6,132 bases of DNA from Bacillota bacterium (GCA_023434855.1 JAEYSJ010000063.1:1-6132), one strand, 5' to 3'; counted from the first letter of the stretch, positions 1-5,484 are shown. Numbers and translations are program-made. The notes: generated by a model from the sequence alone, not told the origin.

Positions 1-680
1 ATTCAAGCAGATTGCCTGATCAGGTTTCTTTTTTATCTCCGGGTGAAACGCTTGAGTCGTTTGGCAAGCGTTTGGATGAGACAGTGAAGCGGGTAGGAGC
101 GGATGGGTATTATTTGGTGCATAATTATCCGTCGGGACAACCGAAGCCGTCGCAAGAGGATATAGAGCTAACGGAGTATTTCGCAAAGCGGAGGGCGCCG
201 CAGGGGGCTGCAAAGGGACTACAGGGACATGTGGTGATTAACTCAAGCCGCTATGCGGTGATTGATCGGGAGGGACAAGTTGCTGAGCGCGAGTTGAGAC
301 TCACGGAGGGAGATAAACTGCTAACTCCCGAAAGTAAGCATGCAGCGCTAGGCGTACGGATCAAGGATGCAGGCACGCTGGCTAGTATCGCCAAGAATGA
401 GCAGCTGAGTGATAAGCAGTCGGTCGTGTATTATCTGACGGCAGAGAATGAGGTGCGAGGGGTACAGGTAGTACCGAATGAGATATTGGGTAATGCTAAG
501 GTTGCGGCCCGGTATCTGAGATGGAGTGCACGAGCCCATTATGCAAAGATACCGGCAATCGTAACAAGTGACAGAACAGTATACGAAGGAATGCAGGAAC
601 TGGCGAAAAAAGGGTATGTACTGGATGTTGTTCCTGTTGAATATGGTAGAGGAATTGAGGATAAGGTTGCCGAAGGTAGG
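1..680 (+). repeat. Long direct repeat, copy A (JAB chassis)
   Basis: Bases 1-680 align without gaps to 1883-2562 at a constant offset of 1882. By hand I count about 37 mismatches (around 95% identity). The first 120 bases and bases 421-480 are identical. Similarity ends just after the codons for EGR, where the toxin-specific sequence begins. The left end is cut by the window edge, so the true repeat may be longer. Confidence 0.95.
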
Positions 681-1082
681 ATGGAAAAAGGAGAGGGCAG
701 TAGGAAAACTACTAGTTTTCAATGGGCGAGTAAAGGTCTTACTCAATTAGAAGAAAATAAAGCAAAAGGCAAAGCATGGGAAGAAGAAGTTAAAATAAAA
801 TTATCGGAAAGACAGGATGTTGTAGAACAAATTACACTTATAACTCCAAACGGGAATAAAACCAGAATAGATTTTATAGGAAAGGATAAACAAACAGGTG
901 TAATAAATTTAACAGAAGCAAAATCATCTCAAACAGCCTCATTAACGAAGGGGCAGAAAGCATCATTTCCTGAAATTGAAGACAATGGCGCTATTGTGGT
1001 AGGACAGGGCAAAAAGCCATTTGTAGGTGGAACTCAGATTCCACCTACACGAGTTAATGTAGTTCGTCCAGGTGATTTGTGA
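1..1082 (+). CDS. JAB-domain polymorphic toxin with C-terminal PD-(D/E)XK nuclease (5' end outside window)
   Basis: The reading frame is open from the first base, so the N-terminus lies outside the window; the first in-frame start-like codon, TTG at 12, is internal by comparison with the second copy at 1750. Numbering from that TTG, residues 1-90 are most of a RadC-like JAB/JAMM metalloprotease domain, but its motif reads HNYPSG: the second zinc-binding His is Tyr39 (codon 126-128), so this copy is probably not an active peptidase. Residues about 118-210 look like a second JAB-like unit with no metal ligands. After a charged, Gly-rich linker, residues about 237-356 form a distinct AT-richer domain with GKAWEEEV, Asp287, Glu302-Ala-Lys304 and Gln315. 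That is the order of a PD-(D/E)XK nuclease site, so a DNase (less likely RNase) toxin is inferred. A probable immunity gene starts 19 bases downstream. The missing upstream part may be long, as in phage polyvalent proteins. Confidence 0.82.
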   Translation, partial: SSRLPDQVSFLSPGETLESFGKRLDETVKRVGADGYYLVHNYPSGQPKPSQEDIELTEYFAKRRAPQGAAKGLQGHVVINSSRYAVIDREGQVAERELRLTEGDKLLTPESKHAALGVRIKDAGTLASIAKNEQLSDKQSVVYYLTAENEVRGVQVVPNEILGNAKVAARYLRWSARAHYAKIPAIVTSDRTVYEGMQELAKKGYVLDVVPVEYGRGIEDKVAEGRMEKGEGSRKTTSFQWASKGLTQLEENKAKGKAWEEEVKIKLSERQDVVEQITLITPNGNKTRIDFIGKDKQTGVINLTEAKSSQTASLTKGQKASFPEIEDNGAIVVGQGKKPFVGGTQIPPTRVNVVRPGDL

Positions 1083-1101
1083 TTAAGGAGGAGAGCACAC
1101 T

Positions 1102-1455
1102 ATGGCTTTAGAGGATGTAGATATATTAGACAATATAGGTATTGATAAAGAATCTGGACATGTAGTTTTATCTATTATTGATAATTTAGATTGGAATAAT
1201 GAATGCCAACATTTATCGTTGCTTCAAGATAAGTTGAATTATTATTTGGGATTTATCGAGAGTAATGAAATATATGTTGCTTATCCCAAATCTAAAGGCA
1301 GAGAGTTTGAAATATTTATTTACGCTAGATATAGTGTTCCTGAAGGTGGAATTCAATTTCTGAATAAAGTTAAATCATTGCTTGTGCAATCCGGTTATTT
1401 TTTTCGAGTTGAGGAATGGATACCTGAATTAGGTAGTTGGAAAAGTATCTTTTAA
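1102..1455 (+). CDS. Probable immunity protein, DUF6572-like
   Basis: This 117-residue protein has an excellent ribosome binding site, AAGGAGGAG at 1085-1093, eight bases before its ATG. It begins 19 bases after the toxin stop and is surely co-transcribed with it. No signal peptide or membrane segment is visible. The N-terminal pattern (VDILDNIGIDKESGHVVLSI, then LDWNNE, an LQDKLNYYL helix and FIESNEIYVAYP) matches my memory of DUF6572, a family of small acidic proteins found beside polymorphic toxins. The assignment rests on recall, not a search. By position and family it should bind and neutralise the nuclease domain of the preceding gene in the cytoplasm; that is inference. The gene is clearly more AT-rich than the JAB part of its neighbour, consistent with toxin tip and immunity gene moving together as a cassette. 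Confidence 0.75.
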   Translation: MALEDVDILDNIGIDKESGHVVLSIIDNLDWNNECQHLSLLQDKLNYYLGFIESNEIYVAYPKSKGREFEIFIYARYSVPEGGIQFLNKVKSLLVQSGYFFRVEEWIPELGSWKSIF

Positions 1456-1749
1456 TAAAATTATATCAGTGGTTATATAAAAAGTTTTCTTGTGTACTAA
1501 AGTCGAAAGTAAGTATGCAGGTTGGGAGTACGGAATTAGGATGCAGGTACTCTGGCGAGTATCGTCAAGAATGAGCAGCTTAGTGATAAGCAATCAGTCT
1601 TGTTTTATCTGACGGCAGAAAGATGCCAGTGTGCGTAATTAAACGCAGAGTAAAAATGAATAGCAAATAAGACCACAGATGTAGGAAATTTAAACTTACC
1701 AACGACATGAGAATTCTTATTATTAATTAAGAAAGAGTGTCTTGCTGTA
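1456..1749. other. Spacer between the two toxin-immunity pairs
   Basis: Apart from the chassis remnant (1503-1636), this spacer holds no supportable gene. Just after the first immunity gene there is a weak AT-only hairpin (TTATAT and ATATAA around CAGTGGTT) followed by AAAAAG and a short T-run, too weak to call a terminator with confidence. The stretch from 1637 to 1749 is AT-rich, with no recognisable match to either toxin. It may contain the promoter of the second toxin gene, but I see no convincing -35/-10 pair. Confidence 0.6.
1503..1636 (+). pseudogene. Frameshifted remnant of the JAB-toxin chassis
   Basis: This stretch is colinear with bases about 329-461 of the first toxin gene and 2211-2343 of the second. 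Shared words include CGAAAGTAAG, AAGAATGAGCAGCT, AGTGATAAGCA and ATCTGACGGCAGA. By hand alignment it has many substitutions and at least one single-base deletion, in the stretch matching the segment after GCAGCGCTAGG of the first gene, so the frame is broken and soon meets TGA. It covers only the part encoding residues about 107-150 of the first toxin. Neither the JAMM motif nor a toxin domain is present. It is a decayed third copy of the repeated unit. It shows that the array has lost or shuffled members, or that it was once a partial cassette recombining with the full gene. Confidence 0.85.
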
Positions 1750-2907
1750 TTGTCGTTAGTAGGGAAAAAGGTAAGGGGTAGCGACGAGCTTGCGATACAT
1801 GCACAGATTGTACGGCATCCGGGATATGAAACGTTGCATATTGTGTATGTAAAAGAGAATACGGTGGTCCATCATGAAGCCTATTCAAGCAGATTGCCTG
1901 ATCAGGTTTCTTTTTTATCTCCGGGTGAAACGCTTGAGTCGTTTGGCAAGCGTTTGGATGAGACAGTGAAGCGGGTAGGAGCGGATGGGTATTATTTGGT
2001 GCATAATCATCCATCGGGACATCCGAAGCCGTCGCAAGAGGATATAGAGCTAACGGAGTATTTCGCAAAGCGGAGGACGCCGCAGGAAGCTGCAAAGGGA
2101 CTGCAGGGACATGTGGTGATTAACTCAAACCGCTATGCAGTGATTGATCGAGAGGGACGAGTCACTGAGCACGAGTTGAGACTCACGGAGGGAGATAAAC
2201 TGCTAACGCCCGAGAGTAAGCATGCAGCGCTAGGCGTACAGATCAAGGATGCGGGCACGTTGGCGAGTATTGCCAAGAATGAGCAACTGAGTGATAAGCA
2301 GTCGGTCGTGTATTATCTGACGGCAGAGAATGAGGTGCGAGGGGTACAGGTAGTACCGAATGAGATATTGGCTAATGCTAAGGTTGCCGCCCGGTATCTG
2401 CGATGGAGTGCGCGAGCCCATTATGCAAAGATACCGGCAATCGTAACAAGTGACAGAACGGTATACGAAGGGATGCAGGAACTAGCGAAAAAGGGATATG
2501 TACTGGATGTTGTTCCTGTTGAATATGGAAGAGGAATTGAGGGGAGACTTGCCGAAGGTAGGGGTGAGATAGGAAGTGGTGCGGTAGGGCGTGGGGAGGC
2601 TAGTGGTAGTGAGGGGCCGGGTAAAGCTAAAGGAGCAAATAATCCAATTGTGAAGGAAGCCGCTGCCCGAGGTAGAAAAAGACATAAGGAATATGATTAT
2701 GGTCCAGGTGTTGAAAAAGAGAAAGTATTGCCATCAGGAAAGAGAATGGATGGATACGATGCAGAAAACAAGGTTGTTCACGAACTTAAACCTAATAACC
2801 CAAAAGCTGTTCGGAAAGGTTTGAAACAATTGGATGAGTATGTCGAAGAAGCAAATGAGGTTTATGGTCGTGGACATATAGGTAAGTTACATGCATATGA
2901 TAAGTAA
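1750..2907 (+). CDS. JAB-domain polymorphic toxin with C-terminal PD-(D/E)XK nuclease (second copy)
   Basis: This is a 385-residue second member of the array. Residues 13-135 form a complete RadC-like JAB/JAMM domain: probable catalytic Glu43, zinc ligands His85 and His87 in HNHPSG, and Asp98. In such domains the fold cuts peptide or isopeptide bonds; in toxins a self-processing role has been proposed. Residues about 165-258 look like a second, ligand-less JAB-like unit. A Gly/Ser-rich linker (264-298) leads to a nuclease domain (299-385) with LPSGKRMD (Asp334), HELK (Glu345, Lys347) and RKGLKQLDEY (Gln360), the pattern of restriction-endonuclease-fold toxins. The start is uncertain: the frame opens at 1711 with no ATG or GTG. 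TTG at 1750 is the first usual start codon and has a modest AAGAAAGAG at 1729-1737. The protein may therefore be an orphan cassette lacking the upstream part of the first copy. An immunity-like gene follows. Confidence 0.85.
   Translation: MSLVGKKVRGSDELAIHAQIVRHPGYETLHIVYVKENTVVHHEAYSSRLPDQVSFLSPGETLESFGKRLDETVKRVGADGYYLVHNHPSGHPKPSQEDIELTEYFAKRRTPQEAAKGLQGHVVINSNRYAVIDREGRVTEHELRLTEGDKLLTPESKHAALGVQIKDAGTLASIAKNEQLSDKQSVVYYLTAENEVRGVQVVPNEILANAKVAARYLRWSARAHYAKIPAIVTSDRTVYEGMQELAKKGYVLDVVPVEYGRGIEGRLAEGRGEIGSGAVGRGEASGSEGPGKAKGANNPIVKEAAARGRKRHKEYDYGPGVEKEKVLPSGKRMDGYDAENKVVHELKPNNPKAVRKGLKQLDEYVEEANEVYGRGHIGKLHAYDK
1883..2562 (+). repeat. Long direct repeat, copy B (JAB chassis)
   Basis: This is the partner of bases 1-680. 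Recombination between the two copies would delete about 1.9 kb, removing the first nuclease tip and its immunity gene and joining the first N-terminus to the second nuclease tip. That is the tip-swapping route known for polymorphic toxin loci. Confidence 0.95.
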
Positions 2908-2933
2908 ACGTAAAGGCTTGAGAGGTGAAAAAA

Positions 2934-3362
2934 GTGTCCGGAAACGAGAAAAAAATTGGCTTTGAAGGATGGTTTTCTCTGAGCATTCCTGAAGAATGGG
3001 AATATGAAATAGATGAAGATGTGTTAAATATCTACAATGATAAGAATGGCAGAGGTGCTCTCCAAATTACATTCTTTAAAAGAAAAGAAATAGACGAAAG
3101 TTTAAGGGGAACTGCGGAAAATCACTTAAATAGGTTCATTAGACAATTCAAAATTGAGATTATTGAAGATACGTATAAAGTTATTGAAGCACCAAAACTT
3201 ACAATAGCAAATGTAAGCGGAAGAGATGAAACTGACTTTATAAAAGTGTGGACTGTGGTAAATCAACAAAAAATGCTTTTAATAACGTATATTAGTCCTT
3301 CTAAAACAAAGGAGCTAGCCGTAGCAGAAAACATAGTCTATAGTATAGAATTTGAGACTTAA
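2934..3362 (+). CDS. Probable immunity protein of the second toxin
   Basis: I place the start at GTG 2934, giving 142 residues. GAGAGGTGA at 2920-2928 is a good anti-16S match and sits five bases before it, while the earlier in-frame GTG at 2925 lies inside that ribosome binding site. The gene begins 26 bases after the second toxin's stop. The protein is soluble, with no signal peptide or membrane helix. The motif FSLSIPEEWEYE near the N-terminus, then alternating strands, a helix (about 59-75) and more strands, resembles PsbP/Mog1-type small alpha-beta proteins such as DUF1795 or DUF3805. I cannot assign a family securely. Its position, size, AT-rich composition and the parallel with the first pair make it the likely cytoplasmic inhibitor of the preceding nuclease domain; this is inference. 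Confidence 0.7.
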   Translation: MSGNEKKIGFEGWFSLSIPEEWEYEIDEDVLNIYNDKNGRGALQITFFKRKEIDESLRGTAENHLNRFIRQFKIEIIEDTYKVIEAPKLTIANVSGRDETDFIKVWTVVNQQKMLLITYISPSKTKELAVAENIVYSIEFET

Positions 3363-3364
3363 GA

Positions 3365-3392
3365 TTGTGAAATAAACTGCACAATATAAAAT
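3365..3392 (+). promoter_or_regulatory. Possible promoter ahead of the lysis operon
   Basis: TTGTGA at 3365-3370 and TAAAAT at 3387-3392 are separated by 16 bases, close to a vegetative -35/-10 pair. They lie just after the second immunity gene and about 80 bases before the preferred start of the first lysis gene. Matches this good are common in AT-rich DNA, so this is only a candidate. Confidence 0.25.
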
Positions 3393-3471
3393 GAATAATG
3401 CTTCTGCAGGACTACTTGAGTTTTTAAAAAGGCATGTACAAAAATCAGGCAAGATTCCTGGAGGTGAGGCG

Positions 3472-3747
3472 TTGGGGGAAGAAAAGTCCTTCGAACGTGA
3501 GGTATTGGACAGGCTGATTACAATAGAAACAACGTTAAAGAGCCTGACTGTTCAATGCCCACGGTGTCAAGATGAGCTAATAGCACACGGCAAGTCTGTT
3601 GTTAGTCTTGATGCAAGTATGAAATCTGCGCATCACCGTATAGATGGAATAAAGTCGGCTGCCGGAGTGATGGCCGCAATTATAACGACTACAATTAGTG
3701 TCATGTTTACCTTAGTCAATTTTATTTTGAATAGGGGGCATGGTTAA
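3472..3747 (+). CDS. XhlA-like phage lysis membrane protein
   Basis: The frame is open from ATG 3391, but that ATG has no ribosome binding site. GGAGGTGAG at 3460-3468 sits ideally before the in-frame TTG at 3472, so I prefer a 91-residue product starting MGEEKSFEREVL. The N-terminal helix EREVLDRLITIETTL has the heptad-like look of XhlA-type proteins, which cooperate with a holin and an amidase in PBSX-like phages. Residues 29-32 are a CPRC pair with His residues further on (39, 54, 55). The C-terminal membrane helix spans about 64-86 and ends in a short basic tail. Its stop overlaps the start of the next membrane protein, and the amidase follows, so position supports a role in lysis at the cytoplasmic membrane. 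The CxxC pair is not something I recall as standard for XhlA. Confidence 0.7.
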   Translation: MGEEKSFEREVLDRLITIETTLKSLTVQCPRCQDELIAHGKSVVSLDASMKSAHHRIDGIKSAAGVMAAIITTTISVMFTLVNFILNRGHG

Positions 3748-4099
3748 GGTGGGACTTCTGCCGATCAGTGAATTGCAGATTTTTCTTTGGGCCGCTGGCA
3801 TTTTGCTGGCGGCTAATTTATTGGCGATGGCGCTGTTTGTGCTTTTTGCCAGACTGCCAAATGGTGGTTTGAAGACGGCTATTCAGAATACTATTTTTGT
3901 ACTAGATAAGTTTGCCGATCACATGGAGAATAGTCAAAAGCGAGCTGAAGCTATTCGGCAAATTAATGATATATTAGGCTGGCGCCGTATATTGATACCT
4001 GCTGCATTAATTGGCTGGGTGATTGATGCGGAGGTTGCCGCAATCCGCAAGATGCAGCAGGCAACGAATTGTCCTAATTTGCATCAGGAGGGGGAGTGA
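3740..4099 (+). CDS. Probable holin-like phage membrane protein
   Basis: The 119-residue product has one long hydrophobic segment at about 12-37, a central amphipathic, charged region (50-80, LDKFADHMENSQKRAEAIRQ) and a second, shorter hydrophobic segment at 83-96. Two membrane segments, small size and position directly before an endolysin-type amidase are what a holin looks like, but I do not recognise a named holin family. ATG 3740 overlaps the preceding stop by eight bases. The AGGGGG at 3733-3738 is only one base from that ATG and is ten bases from an in-frame GTG at 3749, so 3749 is a real alternative start. The gene ends one base before the amidase ATG, showing tight coupling. If it is a holin, it would open the cytoplasmic membrane at the end of the lytic cycle. 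Confidence 0.55.
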   Translation: MVKVGLLPISELQIFLWAAGILLAANLLAMALFVLFARLPNGGLKTAIQNTIFVLDKFADHMENSQKRAEAIRQINDILGWRRILIPAALIGWVIDAEVAAIRKMQQATNCPNLHQEGE

Positions 4100-4100
4100 A

Positions 4101-4697
4101 ATGAAAGTATTTATCAATCCTGGCCATGCACTAGGAGGATACCCTGATTCAGGGGCGATTGGCCCAACGGGCTTACGAGAGGCTGATGTCGTTGCCGATA
4201 TAGGATTGATGGTTGCTGAGTACTTAACGGCAGCCGGCTGCGAGATTATTCTATATCAGTCGGATAGCTTATATGAAATCTGTAATAGGGCAAATACTTG
4301 GGGCGCAGATGCAGTGGTGAGTTTACACTGTAACTCTTTTTCTTCAACTGAAGCAACGGGTATGGAGATCTGGACCAGTCGGGGCCAGACAAAGGCAGAT
4401 GTTTTAGCGTCGCATATTATGGCGCAAATGGCGCAGGAATTTCCAGAATTGCCAATTCGAGCTGATTGGTCAGATGGAGATATCGATAAGGAAGCTGGGT
4501 TTTATGTATTGGTAAATACGGATGCACCTGCTGTATTAATTGAGTTAGCTTTTATTAGTAATCCCAATGAAGAGGCGCTTCTGGCCAGCTATGAAGGGAA
4601 GCGGATGTTTGCGGCAGCAGTTGCTCGCGGCGTAACTGATCATCTAATGGCGGGGTATTGTGGATATGGTTATAACCGGAATAACGGTAGTTGCTGA
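4101..4697 (+). CDS. N-acetylmuramoyl-L-alanine amidase (Amidase_3), phage endolysin
   Basis: This 198-residue protein consists of one Amidase_3 catalytic domain, a zinc enzyme cutting the bond between N-acetylmuramic acid and L-alanine in peptidoglycan. Visible signature: NPGH (His9), GLREAD (Glu27) and SLHCNS (His76) as zinc ligands, with IELAFISN (Glu148) holding the catalytic glutamate. There is no signal peptide and no separate wall-binding domain, so it needs a holin or similar to reach the wall. The start is ATG 4101, supported by AGGAGGGGGAG at 4086-4096; the frame extends upstream to 4023 but that part lies inside the previous gene. The length is near the minimum for the family. The C-terminal tail (GYCGYGYNRNNGSC) is unusual, rich in Tyr, Gly and Asn. 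The gene overlaps the next frame by a few bases. Confidence 0.93.
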   Translation: MKVFINPGHALGGYPDSGAIGPTGLREADVVADIGLMVAEYLTAAGCEIILYQSDSLYEICNRANTWGADAVVSLHCNSFSSTEATGMEIWTSRGQTKADVLASHIMAQMAQEFPELPIRADWSDGDIDKEAGFYVLVNTDAPAVLIELAFISNPNEEALLASYEGKRMFAAAVARGVTDHLMAGYCGYGYNRNNGSC

Positions 4698-4957
4698 TCC
4701 ACTTATTGCCGGACCAAGAGATCGAAGTAATCATTGCAGAAGAACGGCTGCTATGGCTGGCAAAGCAGAAGCCAATCGCACGAGTTGAGTTGCGGTTAGA
4801 TGGGGATGAAATTACGGTAATAGCGACTGAACGGTCGCCAATTCGCCGTGTGCCCCGAATAACGGGCTATTTATCGAATGTCGAGAATTCTAACGATGCA
4901 AAACGTGATGAAGTAAATGCAAGATTTAAACATGTAGGGAGGTTGAGAATGGAATGA
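4691..4957 (+). CDS. Small protein with NrdD-like C-terminal motif (start possibly frameshifted)
   Basis: This is an 88-codon frame with a PDQEIEV start region, a strand-rich middle (RVELRLDGDEITVIATE) and a C-terminus RITGYLSNVENSNDAKRDEV that resembles the tail region of class III anaerobic ribonucleotide reductase. Small proteins of this kind are often labelled as that reductase, but this one has no glycyl-radical site, no zinc cysteines and no catalytic barrel, so it cannot be the enzyme; its function is unknown. The frame opens just after a stop at 4688 with TTG 4691 and no convincing ribosome binding site. In the neighbouring frame an ATG at 4666, ten bases after GGGG, encodes MVITGITVVADPLI and would join smoothly to PDQEIEV if one base near 4708-4713 were skipped. 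The stop overlaps the next start as ATGA. Confidence 0.65.
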   Translation: MLIHLLPDQEIEVIIAEERLLWLAKQKPIARVELRLDGDEITVIATERSPIRRVPRITGYLSNVENSNDAKRDEVNARFKHVGRLRME

Positions 4958-5484
4958 AGGCGTTTATTAAGGCGAATTGGCGGTTTATTATCTATGGTGG
5001 GGTAGTCCTGCTTATCGCTTATTTTATTCGTGGTGAATATCTGGAATGGAAGCAGCAAAAGCAGGTTTCTATTCCGCCCATACAGGTGGCAGTACCACCG
5101 CAAGTAATTCATACCAATACGGAAACAGTTCGCGAGATTACAGTACAGGCTCCTAGTACTCCTGGGGCGGTACTGCAGTTTGTAGAAAAAGAAGGCAAAG
5201 TGATTGCAATTGTAAACGGGCAAGAGGTAGAGGTGCCAAATCTGACCGGCAAGCCTGAGGTAGCGTTGGGGGATACGGGAGAGCTGCGCTTAACATCAAC
5301 TACGACCACTCGAATTGATGTTACTGATATGGCTAATGCTCAGGCTCGCCTGATTGCCAATCAGGAGTTAGAGAAGCAGGCGGCTGTATATAAGAAGGGA
5401 ATCGATAAAGAAAAAAGCGTTCGAAAGAAGGAACGCTTTTTTTGGATAGTAGGAACAGCAGGTGCATTTATGCTTGCAAAGTAA
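4954..5484 (+). CDS. Membrane-anchored phage protein in spanin-like position
   Basis: A 176-residue protein with a short basic N-terminus, a membrane helix at about 11-25, then a long polar region: a proline-rich stretch (41-50, PPIQVAVPPQ), a strand-rich middle (73-120) with a TTTT run, and a Lys/Glu/Arg-rich helix (130-161). A second hydrophobic patch lies at 162-175. ATG 4954 overlaps the previous stop as ATGA, with AGGGAGG at 4936-4942 eleven bases upstream. It is the last gene of the lysis operon. One N-terminal anchor with a large outer region is what an i-spanin-like or wall-contacting protein has, but I recognise no family and a spanin makes sense only if the host has an outer membrane, as Negativicutes do. 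A perfect terminator hairpin is embedded in its final codons, so its C-terminus doubles as the end of the transcript. Confidence 0.6.
   Translation: MKAFIKANWRFIIYGGVVLLIAYFIRGEYLEWKQQKQVSIPPIQVAVPPQVIHTNTETVREITVQAPSTPGAVLQFVEKEGKVIAIVNGQEVEVPNLTGKPEVALGDTGELRLTSTTTTRIDVTDMANAQARLIANQELEKQAAVYKKGIDKEKSVRKKERFFWIVGTAGAFMLAK
5411..5443 (+). terminator. Rho-independent terminator inside the 3' end of the last lysis gene
   Basis: GCGTTC (5417-5422) pairs with GAACGC (5431-5436), extended by six A-T pairs (5411-5416 with 5437-5442), giving a perfect 12-bp stem with an eight-base loop and a T-run on the + strand. The A-run on the left lets it work in both directions. It lies wholly within codons 153-163 of the gene at 4954-5484, about 40 bases before its stop. 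Confidence 0.85.

Noticed and set aside
348..746. Reverse-strand open frames over the toxin genes (also 1727-2095, 2230-2421, 2482-2685, 2792-2986)
   Set aside because: They lie antisense to well-supported genes, repeat in both chassis copies simply because the DNA repeats, and have no ribosome binding sites or recognisable domains.
2925..2933. GTG 2925 as start of the second immunity gene
   Set aside because: This codon is part of the ribosome binding site GAGAGGTGA that serves GTG 2934.
1..3362. Plain RadC DNA-repair gene duplicated
   Set aside because: The HNHPSG motif and JAB fold are shared with RadC, but there is no RadC N-terminal helix-hairpin-helix part, and the C-terminal nuclease tips with immunity neighbours point to toxins.
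3391..3471. N-terminal extension of the XhlA-like protein from ATG 3391
   Set aside because: There is no ribosome binding site before 3391, whereas GGAGGTGAG precedes TTG 3472 at ideal distance, and the family-like sequence begins after 3472.
4023..4100. Upstream extension of the amidase frame
   Set aside because: It lies inside the coding sequence of the holin-like gene; ATG 4101 has the strong ribosome binding site and starts the conserved KVFINPGH strand.
4867..5309. Reverse-strand open frames over the lysis operon end (4867-5223 and 5109-5309)
   Set aside because: They are shadows of the overlapping + strand genes; composition is odd and no start signals are present.
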